From: Candidatus Methanocomedens sp.
GTDB taxonomy: Archaea; Halobacteriota; Methanosarcinia; Methanosarcinales; Methanocomedenaceae
Reading direction: 5' to 3'
Assembly: GCA_009649835.1 (NCBI GenBank)
Contig: PYCK01000225.1
Coordinates: 1-11,369, forward strand
DNA: 11,369 nucleotides
This document shows, one piece after another, positions 5,927 to 11,369 of this stretch. Position 1 is the stretch's first letter, and each line of letters opens with the position of its first letter. A model generated the notes under the pieces. That model saw only the letters and a program-made list of their open reading frames with translations. It made no database searches and was not told where the DNA came from. The translations under genes and the position numbers were made by a program.

Positions 5927-7414
5927 TCAGATCCCTCCTGTAGTCACATTCTGGACCGCTACATTTACCAGTTCCAGGAATAAATATGGCGCATCAGGCC
6001 AGATTCCCAGGATCAATGACCCGATCGCAGTAAGTGTGAGTGGAACCAGCATAAACGGACTTGCCTCCCCGAATGTCAGCTCTTTATCTGGTTTTTGAAA
6101 GAAGGCAGTATATATCACAGGGAAGAAATATGCCACGTTCAGCAAAGCACTTGCCAGCAGCACGATCAGGATGGGTAATTGATTCAATTCTACTGAGCCC
6201 AGCAGCAGGAACCATTTACTAACAAACCCGGCAACAGGCGGGGCTCCAGCCATACCCATGGCACCCACGGTAAAGGCCAGCATAGTTATTGGCATCTTCC
6301 TGCCAATTCCCTTCATTTCACTGATATTCTCCATCTTTGCTGTCACAATGATAGCACCTGCACACATGAACAATGTGATCTTCATAAAAGCATGGTACGG
6401 TATATGCAGCATCCCGCCTGTGATACCGTCCGGTGTCAGCATTGAAACGCCAAGCACGATATAGGAAAGCTGGCTCACTGTGGAATAGGCAAGCCTCTTT
6501 TTCAGGTTATCATGCGTCATTGCATAAAAGGATGCCACAATGATGGTAATGCATACGAAATACGCCATCATCAGACCAATTCCTGTCTCTCCCATCAGGT
6601 CTACACCAAATACATAAAGTATCACCCTTGTTGCTGTGAACACACCTGCTTTTACTACAGCCACTGCGTGAAGTAAAGCAGATACGGGTGTGGGTGCCAC
6701 CATTGCTGAAGGCAGCCATGAATGCAGGGGCATAAATGCCGCCTTTGCCGAGCCGATCATGAATGTGATAAAGAGTATCTTTAGCATGACAACAGGTATA
6801 CCATGCCCGTCCAGAATCCCGTTAAAAGCAAAATCGGTAGTGCCTGTATAGTAATAGACCGCTGCTACAGAGAAGAACAGGAATATACCTGCAGTCATCA
6901 GGTATAGCAGGTATTTGCGTCCACCACTCATGGCTTCAGGAGTCTCGTTATGTATAACCAGCGGATATGTGGAAACTGTAAGTACCTCATAGAACAAGAA
7001 CAGGGTGAACAGGTTGGCTGAAAATGCAATCCCGATAGCACCCACGATGGCGATGGAAAAACAGAAGAAGTACCTGGTCTGGGCATGTTCTTTTAAACTC
7101 CGCATGTAGCCAATGGAATAAAAAGTGGTGAATATCCACAAGAACGATGAGGTCAGGCCGAACAGTTCACCGAATGCATCCACTTTGAACTTGATGGGCA
7201 GGTTGGGAAGCATCTCTATAACTGTGAATTGTATCACACTACCTGCCAGTATATCAGGCAGCATGGAAAGGACGGTAAGGAATAATACGACTCCTGCAGC
7301 AACTGACCACCCATCCCTGATATTGGGATGCTTGGAAGAGAATATGATCAGGACCGCACAGATCAAAGGGATCAGGACCGCGAGTAATGGTTTTATAGTA
7401 ATTATTGTTTCCAT
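5927..7414 (-). CDS. Second antiporter-like large subunit, NuoL/MrpA-like core
   Basis: A 495-residue, about 14-helix member of the complex I/Mrp antiporter superfamily. The full set of charged channel residues is present: Glu143 (FLFYEVLTV), Lys224 (GSAKAAFMPLHSWLP), His249 and Lys255 (LLHAVAVVKAG), His341 and Lys345 (HAFMKITLFM) and Lys400 (AGFVSKW). The block PTPVSALLHAVAVVKAG resembles NuoL and the N-terminal part of MrpA, so this may stand in for the channel half of bacterial MrpA. It lacks the MrpA C-terminal half, which is supplied by separate small genes upstream. It should carry protons or Na+ across the cytoplasmic membrane. GGAG eight bases before ATG 7414 supports the start; the gap to mrpD is 11 bases. 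Confidence 0.88.
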   Translation of the reverse strand: METIITIKPLLAVLIPLICAVLIIFSSKHPNIRDGWSVAAGVVLFLTVLSMLPDILAGSVIQFTVIEMLPNLPIKFKVDAFGELFGLTSSFLWIFTTFYSIGYMRSLKEHAQTRYFFCFSIAIVGAIGIAFSANLFTLFLFYEVLTVSTYPLVIHNETPEAMSGGRKYLLYLMTAGIFLFFSVAAVYYYTGTTDFAFNGILDGHGIPVVMLKILFITFMIGSAKAAFMPLHSWLPSAMVAPTPVSALLHAVAVVKAGVFTATRVILYVFGVDLMGETGIGLMMAYFVCITIIVASFYAMTHDNLKKRLAYSTVSQLSYIVLGVSMLTPDGITGGMLHIPYHAFMKITLFMCAGAIIVTAKMENISEMKGIGRKMPITMLAFTVGAMGMAGAPPVAGFVSKWFLLLGSVELNQLPILIVLLASALLNVAYFFPVIYTAFFQKPDKELTFGEASPFMLVPLTLTAIGSLILGIWPDAPYLFLELVNVAVQNVTTGGI

Positions 7415-7425
7415 GTTTTTGTCTC

Positions 7426-8907
7426 CTACCCGGGCAAAATAATCTGTACCATTGGTGCCATAATTTCCTTAAGGGGATACAATGCCAGCACCCCTAACAG
7501 GAATGTCAGTGCCGCCAGTATCAATATGGGTAGAAGCATACTAAGTGGCACTTCGTCCACCTTGCCCCCTTCTGCCCTATAGAAATACATGTTCTCAAAC
7601 ACCCGCCAGAAATATACGATATTCAACAGGCTGCTCAGCATTATCACCCCGACAAAAACCCACATGCCAGCTTCGATTGCACCAAGGGCCAGATACCACT
7701 TACTGACAAATCCCACAGTGGGCGGGATTCCTATCATGGATAATGCCACGAGGGTGAATGCCGCAGATGTATACGGCATCGTCTTACCGATGCCTTTAAA
7801 ATCGTTGATGTTACGAATGCCGGTCTTATAGATTATGGCACCGGCCACCATGAACAAAGCGGCTTTCATGATACCGTGGTTCATGATATGGATGACCCCG
7901 CCGGTCATTGCGATCTGGTTCATCAGGGCTACGCCCAGGATGATATATCCTATCTGGCTCACACTGGAATATGCCAGCATTCTTTTGAAATCTGTCTGGG
8001 CAATGGCCAGTACCGACCCTGCAATGATAGCAATGGCTGCCAGCCATGCCAGAATAGTATGGGCGTGGACAGTGGAAATGATAAAATCAGGTTTGAAGAT
8101 GGTGAACATCACCCGTATCATCACATATGCCGCCACTTTTGTAAAGGTGGAAGCCAGCATCGCACTGACCGCCGAAGGTGCCAGGGAATAGGCATCAGGC
8201 ATCCAGGTGTGCAGCGGGAACAGACCGACTTTAATACTGAAACCCACAAGGAAGAAAGCAAAAGCGGCCAGCACTACTTTGGGCCGCTCATCAAATGCCA
8301 GGGGAAGGCGGTCTGCCAGGTCCGCCATGTTCAAGGTCCCTGTCACCATATAGAGATAGCCGATACCCAGCAGGATAAATGACGCTGAAACTGTCCCGAT
8401 GATAAGGTAATTCATGCTTGCCATTAAGGCATCCCTGCTTTTACCCACCGAGACCAATGCATAGGCTGCTATGGAAGATATCTCAAGAAATACATATACA
8501 TTAAAAAGATCACCTGTGACTATCAGCCCCTGAAGACCCGCAGTAAGCAGCAAGAACACGGTATAAAAATTTATGGTTCTTCCGGGAAGTTCTTGTTCAA
8601 CACTCTTTTTTGCATATATTGAGACTATGAAGATTATGAAAATTACCACTATACTAACGAAACCATTCAGGTAATCAATGGCATATTCGATGCCGAACGG
8701 GGGTTCCCAACCACCCATGGTATAACTTATACTGCCAGTTTGCATCACTGTCCGGAGATTCGATATCGAGAAGATAAATGAACAAAATATTACCAGCGTT
8801 ACGTAATAAGGTATCAGTCTTTTATTATAATATCCGATAATGGGCACAGTAATGGCTGCAATGAGTGGAAATATCACCACAAGGGCAGGAGCATTATCAA
8901 ATATCAT
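7426..8907 (-). CDS. mrpD: Na+/H+ antiporter subunit MrpD (MnhD/MbhH-like)
   Basis: A 493-residue membrane subunit homologous to complex I NuoM/NuoN, with about 14 helices. Channel residues seen are Glu142 (VFLEISS), Lys226 (GFSIKVGLFPLHTWMPDAY), Lys257 (STFTKVAAYV), His344 and Lys348 (MNHGIMKAALF) and Lys403 (VGFVSKW). The arrangement is the standard MrpD/MbhH one, with unbroken proton-path chemistry. Its ATG at 8907 overlaps the mrpC stop in an ATGA junction, with GGAG eight bases upstream, so it is translated in step with mrpC. In Mrp complexes MrpD and MrpA are the two ion-moving subunits; here two more large subunits follow. Confidence 0.93.
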   Translation of the reverse strand: MIFDNAPALVVIFPLIAAITVPIIGYYNKRLIPYYVTLVIFCSFIFSISNLRTVMQTGSISYTMGGWEPPFGIEYAIDYLNGFVSIVVIFIIFIVSIYAKKSVEQELPGRTINFYTVFLLLTAGLQGLIVTGDLFNVYVFLEISSIAAYALVSVGKSRDALMASMNYLIIGTVSASFILLGIGYLYMVTGTLNMADLADRLPLAFDERPKVVLAAFAFFLVGFSIKVGLFPLHTWMPDAYSLAPSAVSAMLASTFTKVAAYVMIRVMFTIFKPDFIISTVHAHTILAWLAAIAIIAGSVLAIAQTDFKRMLAYSSVSQIGYIILGVALMNQIAMTGGVIHIMNHGIMKAALFMVAGAIIYKTGIRNINDFKGIGKTMPYTSAAFTLVALSMIGIPPTVGFVSKWYLALGAIEAGMWVFVGVIMLSSLLNIVYFWRVFENMYFYRAEGGKVDEVPLSMLLPILILAALTFLLGVLALYPLKEIMAPMVQIILPG

Positions 8908-9263
8908 GACTGCAACTCCAGTATCTGGTCTTCTTCGATGGTCCCGAACTCCTCATATATCTTTATGATCAAGGCCAGGGCCACTGCTGTAATACTTACA
9001 CTGACTACAATTCCTGTGAGTATCAATACGTGAGGGATAGGATTTACGTAAACCACATGCTCCCCGTGGATATAAATGGGCTCAGTACCGCCTATCACAT
9101 CGCCTATTGATATATAAAAAAGAAATATGGCTGTGGAGAAAATATTCAATCCGATCACTTTTTTAACAAGGTTCTTCTTGGCAATAACGGCATAGAACCC
9201 TATCATCATCAGGGTCACATATATCCAGTAATTGTATTTGGCAAGGATCAAATCTTCAATCAT
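8904..9263 (-). CDS. mrpC: Na+/H+ antiporter subunit MrpC (NuoK-like)
   Basis: A 119-residue protein with three membrane helices, homologous to NuoK and MbhG. The family block VNPIPHVLILTGIVVSVS and the following AVALALIIKIYEEFGT are present near residues 72-106. The subunit joins the small-subunit cluster to MrpD in the membrane. The frame could extend to a TTG at 9290, but ATG 9263 is chosen because GGAGGT (9271-9276 on the complement) is seven bases upstream and the resulting length fits the family. It overlaps mrpB by eight bases and mrpD by four. Confidence 0.93.
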   Translation of the reverse strand: MIEDLILAKYNYWIYVTLMMIGFYAVIAKKNLVKKVIGLNIFSTAIFLFYISIGDVIGGTEPIYIHGEHVVYVNPIPHVLILTGIVVSVSITAVALALIIKIYEEFGTIEEDQILELQS

Positions 9264-9699
9264 CACTGGTACCTCCGGGATAGAATTCAAGGAATATGGT
9301 AACCATCACAGCCATTACTGTGATGCCTATACCAACTTCAACTCCACCGTCGATCAGGAGTGCCCGGACTTCAGCAGCATGATGGATGAAAGGCAGTGGG
9401 ACTGCCCCGTAATCCAGGTATTTTCCTCCGAAAAGAATTGCCAGTAACCCGATCCCTGAAAAAATTAACACGCCTGTTGAGCGCATGATCATATTGGTCT
9501 TTTCTGTCAGCTTTCTCCTTCCTCCAGTGACCCCAAAGGCCATGACATACAGGATCATGCTGGCTGCCAGGATCACACCGCCCTGGAATCCGCCACCTGG
9601 ACCGCTGCCACCGTGAAATATCACATACAGGCCGAATATCTGGATAAAGGGCACAATTAACCTGATAACCGTCCTGATTATCACGTCTTCCTCTTTCAA
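9256..9699 (-). CDS. mrpB: Na+/H+ antiporter subunit MrpB (MnhB/MbhF)
   Basis: A 147-residue protein with four membrane helices. The MnhB signature GSGPGGGFQGG sits near residues 31-41, followed by the conserved helix VILAASMILYVMAFG. The C-terminal GVEVGIGITVMAVMVTIFLEF is also typical. The start is a TTG at 9699 inside a TTGA overlap with the preceding stop; GGAGG (9708-9712 on the complement) is eight bases upstream and no ATG or GTG lies near, so the TTG is well supported. The subunit is part of the membrane sector of the antiporter. Its partner MbhE-like gene lies immediately upstream. Confidence 0.93.
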   Translation of the reverse strand: MKEEDVIIRTVIRLIVPFIQIFGLYVIFHGGSGPGGGFQGGVILAASMILYVMAFGVTGGRRKLTEKTNMIMRSTGVLIFSGIGLLAILFGGKYLDYGAVPLPFIHHAAEVRALLIDGGVEVGIGITVMAVMVTIFLEFYPGGTSDD

Positions 9700-9968
9700 T
9701 CTTCCCGCCTCCTTAGCAAGAGCAAAACCGAAACACCGGCAGTAAATATCACAGTGGTCTCCCCAAGGGTATCGTAACCCCTGTAATCTGCCAGAATGGC
9801 TGATACTATGTTCTCAACACCTACTTCTTCTTCACTGTGCTCAATATAATATGGCGCAACATGCAGGTTTGTCGGGGCATTGGGATCTCCCATGTCAGGC
9901 ATGTCCTGTGCCGACCATATCAGCAGAGCCCCGACAAGTAATACGGTGATCAATGGTAATATCCTCAA
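9696..9968 (-). CDS. MbhE-like antiporter subunit (MrpA C-terminal / MrpB N-terminal equivalent)
   Basis: A 90-residue protein with two membrane helices, at about 4-20 and 66-86, around a periplasm-side loop of about 40 residues. The conserved block NIVSAILADYRGYDTLGETTV is the hallmark of the MbhE family; in bacterial Mrp it is part of the long MrpA C terminus. Its start is TTG 9968, which overlaps the preceding TGA as TTGA. GGAGGT (9976-9981 on the complement) is seven bases upstream and the next methionine is residue 23, so no other start works. It acts as an MrpA piece in a split layout shared with archaeal membrane-bound hydrogenases. Confidence 0.88.
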   Translation of the reverse strand: MRILPLITVLLVGALLIWSAQDMPDMGDPNAPTNLHVAPYYIEHSEEEVGVENIVSAILADYRGYDTLGETTVIFTAGVSVLLLLRRRED

Positions 9969-10210
9969 TCTTCAGACCTCCCTGTGGTCCTGACCAGAGC
10001 AAAAATGAAGAGCACAGTGGTAATGCCTGCTCCCACTGATGCTTCCGTAAAAGCGACATCTACGGCCCGCAGTTCCACCCATACGATGGCCATGATAAGG
10101 CTGTATAATGACAGGATTATTACTGCACTGAGCAGATCCTTTACTGAAATAGCGGCCAGTGCTGCAACTACAAGGAAGAACAGCATGGCAATATCAAGAG
10201 ACCATATCAT
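9965..10210 (-). CDS. MbhD-like antiporter subunit, DUF4040
   Basis: An 81-residue, three-helix protein equal to the DUF4040 segment of bacterial MrpA and to MbhD. The marker block is ELRAVDVAFTEASVGAGITT (about 46-65), with Asp51 and Glu56 the conserved acidic residues in the membrane. The frame is open upstream to 10267, but that would run 56 bases into mrpG. ATG 10210 directly after the mrpG stop is preferred, with GGAGG (10221-10225 on the complement) ten bases ahead. It overlaps the next gene by four bases through TTGA. In Mrp and Mbh this subunit lines the path between the small-subunit cluster and the large channel subunits. Confidence 0.88.
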   Translation of the reverse strand: MIWSLDIAMLFFLVVAALAAISVKDLLSAVIILSLYSLIMAIVWVELRAVDVAFTEASVGAGITTVLFIFALVRTTGRSED

Positions 10211-10211
10211 A

Positions 10212-10520
10212 TTATTGCCGCCTCCATGGTGGTAATCCGACTTTATATGCTGCTCTTGCAATTGCATGGGTGGCTACAGGATTGGCCACGAAAATGAAAA
10301 CGACTAAAAAGAGCAGTTTTACACTGATAAAGTTGAAACCATTGTATATTATTAATCCGATGATAGTCAATCCTACTCCGAGAGTATCGCATTTTCCAGT
10401 AGCATGCATCCTTGAATAAAAATCAGGAAGCCTTAGTAAACCTATAGTGCCAACTACAATGAAAAATAACCCGGTAATTATAAACACTGCAGAAATCACA
10501 TTTATTACAGTTATGAGCAT
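10212..10520 (-). CDS. mrpG: Na+/H+ antiporter subunit MrpG (MnhG/MbhC)
   Basis: A 102-residue, three-helix protein. The signature GLLRLPDFYSRMHATGKCDT lies near residues 27-46, and NPVATHAIARAAY near residues 79-91; both are hallmarks of the PhaG/MnhG family. Although the frame opens at a GTG (10529), ATG 10520 is chosen because GAGGTG (10527-10532 on the complement) is six bases before it and overlaps the mrpF stop codon. This gives a stop-and-restart junction typical of coupled translation. It belongs to the E-F-G membrane cluster, thought to help Na+ binding and transfer. Confidence 0.93.
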   Translation of the reverse strand: MLITVINVISAVFIITGLFFIVVGTIGLLRLPDFYSRMHATGKCDTLGVGLTIIGLIIYNGFNFISVKLLFLVVFIFVANPVATHAIARAAYKVGLPPWRRQ

Positions 10521-10530
10521 CTTGTTCACC

Positions 10531-10773
10531 TCAATATTTTGTTGCTGCTATGGTCATTATGAAATTCAATAGTGCATACACCAGTGCAATGTCCAGGAAA
10601 TGTGGCCTGCCGTAAATAAATCCGATCAGTACTAATAGCAGGATGGTCTTGGTGCCGATCACATTCACTGCAATTATCCTGTTAAATATACCTGGGCCGT
10701 GTATGGCACGATATAGCGAGAGAAAACTGGTTAATATGAGTAGCAACCCTGCCAGCAGAAATAAATCTTCCAT
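10531..10773 (-). CDS. mrpF: Na+/H+ antiporter subunit MrpF (MnhF/MbhB)
   Basis: An 80-residue, three-helix protein. The conserved GPGIFNRIIAVNVIGTKT and DIALVYALLNFI blocks match the MrpF/MbhB family. Asn replaces the Asp of bacterial MrpF (AVN versus ALD), the form I associate with archaeal MbhB. ATG 10773 directly abuts the mrpE stop, and GGAGG lies within the end of mrpE at the right distance. MrpF sits between E and G in the complex and is implicated in cation transfer. Confidence 0.93.
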   Translation of the reverse strand: MEDLFLLAGLLLILTSFLSLYRAIHGPGIFNRIIAVNVIGTKTILLLVLIGFIYGRPHFLDIALVYALLNFIMTIAATKY

Positions 10774-11262
10774 CTATTTATCCTCCATAAACACATGTGC
10801 TACTTTTTTTTCCATGGTGCCCTCAAGCAGATCGTCAGCCGGCTCCTTAGCAATAGCATGAATTAAAAAAGTATCATCATCTATATCGATAGTTACAGTA
10901 CCTGGGGTCAATGTGATGGAATTGGCAAGTGTTGTCTTTGAAAGGTCGGTTTTCAGAACAGATTTAAATGTTATCATATCAGGGTCGATGGGCATTTTGG
11001 GGTCAAGCACCCTTTTTGCAACATCCACGTTTGCAAGTATGATCTGGTACAAAATCCAGGGCAGATACAAAGCGAACCTGAATAGCTTTTTGATATTATT
11101 CCCTCTATCTTCATTTACAAACACCATATCATATGTGAACAGTGTAACAAGTGCCGTACTTAACAGGCCAAAAAATAAATGGAACCAATCCAGAAATGTG
11201 GATAATAATAGCCAGAATGAAAATAACAGGACAAATAATGCTAAGAATTTCGTGAATTTCAT
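10774..11262 (-). CDS. mrpE: Na+/H+ antiporter subunit MrpE (MnhE/MbhA), first gene of the operon
   Basis: A 162-residue protein with two or three N-terminal membrane helices (about 5-22, 25-45 and 62-80) and a soluble C-terminal domain. The family markers VAKRVLDPKMPIDPDMI and NSITLTPGTVTID are clear. MrpE anchors the small-subunit cluster of the Mrp antiporter and has a cytoplasmic domain. ATG 11262 begins the operon. There is no good ribosome site ahead, but a TATA box at 11288-11295 suggests a transcript starting within a few bases, so the first gene is probably leaderless while all later genes rely on ribosome sites. Confidence 0.93.
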   Translation of the reverse strand: MKFTKFLALFVLLFSFWLLLSTFLDWFHLFFGLLSTALVTLFTYDMVFVNEDRGNNIKKLFRFALYLPWILYQIILANVDVAKRVLDPKMPIDPDMITFKSVLKTDLSKTTLANSITLTPGTVTIDIDDDTFLIHAIAKEPADDLLEGTMEKKVAHVFMEDK

Positions 11263-11287
11263 TCGTATCTTTCCCGATTTTTTGTTG

Positions 11288-11295
11288 TATATAAT
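11288..11295 (-). promoter_or_regulatory. TATA box of the antiporter operon
   Basis: On the minus strand the run ATTATATAC at 11287-11295 is centred about 29 bases before the mrpE ATG. It has an A-rich stretch just downstream and is the best TATA match in the spacer. All ten genes behind mrpE lack gaps large enough for a second promoter, so this is probably the main promoter of the operon. Confidence 0.6.
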
Positions 11296-11318
11296 CTATA
11301 AGATTATGTACTCCAAGT

Positions 11319-11342
11319 AAATGCGAGCGTTAGCGAGCATTT
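11319..11342. repeat. Short hairpin-forming repeat upstream of the antiporter promoter
   Basis: AAATGC (11319-11324) and GCATTT (11337-11342) can pair, and the segment between them holds a direct repeat GCGAGC-GTTA-GCGAGC. It lies outside any gene, about 25 bases upstream of the TATA box. It may end a transcript from beyond the window, bind a regulator, or be a member of a dispersed genomic repeat. None of these can be settled here. Confidence 0.35.
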
Positions 11343-11369
11343 TCTTGATGCAGAGTATAATCCTATATG

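Noticed and set aside
7835..8382. Several plus-strand frames of 80-170 codons opposite mrpD
   Set aside because: They are shadows of the conserved mrpD sequence; the isoleucine, methionine and alanine runs are what antisense of membrane helices gives.
10211..10267. Longer N terminus for the MbhD-like subunit starting at 10267
   Set aside because: It would run 56 bases into mrpG and begin with a polar, histidine-rich tail not seen in the family; ATG 10210 with GGAGG ahead is better.
3891..11262. Operon as a respiratory complex I (Fpo/Nuo) or hydrogenase locus
   Set aside because: There are no NuoB/C/D/H/I-like or hydrogenase subunits; MrpE, F, G and B signatures are specific to Mrp/Mbh-type antiporter modules.

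Overview
The window reads as a piece of a euryarchaeal chromosome, most likely from the Methanosarcinales or a relative such as an ANME-2 lineage. The evidence is an archaeal-type thymidylate synthase, Mrp/Mbh-type antiporter subunits in their archaeal split form, TATA boxes about 25-30 bases before several starts with no leader sequence, and strong GGAGGTGAT-type ribosome binding sites inside the operon. The lineage is inferred from gene content only.

Left part (1-3890): a small cupin protein (minus strand), then a 577-base gap. The gap holds a promoter, ribosome binding site and 14-codon frame that looks like the 5' stump of a gene. It is followed by about 240 bases of base-paired, more GC-rich sequence that may be a decayed mobile element or group II intron fragment. 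Next come radC (plus strand, apparently leaderless), a tandem 23-bp duplication at the radC stop, an unrecognised protein of about 95 residues (minus), archaeal thymidylate synthase (minus), a bactofilin-like beta-helix protein (plus), and a protein with a possible ribbon-helix-helix N terminus (minus) whose 3' end overlaps the bactofilin-like gene.

Right part (3891-11262): one tightly packed minus-strand operon of eleven membrane-protein genes. In transcription order they are mrpE, mrpF, mrpG, an MbhD-like subunit (DUF4040), an MbhE-like subunit, mrpB, mrpC, mrpD, a second large NuoL/MrpA-like antiporter subunit, a small two-helix protein, and a third large antiporter-like subunit with a C-terminal extension. 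The bacterial MrpA C-terminal region appears here as separate small genes, as in archaeal Mbh/Mbs complexes. No hydrogenase or iron-sulphur subunit follows within the window. The cluster is therefore best read as a stand-alone Mrp-type Na+/H+ antiporter with three ion-channel subunits. Nearly every junction overlaps or is under about 15 bases, which indicates co-transcription and coupled translation. Two genes start at TTG inside a TTGA overlap.

I found no tRNA, rRNA, CRISPR array or intact insertion sequence. The least explained parts are the third antiporter subunit with Asn where the family has its TM7 lysine, the small protein beside it, the 370-946 gap, and the inverted repeats around the promoter of the ribbon-helix-helix candidate.
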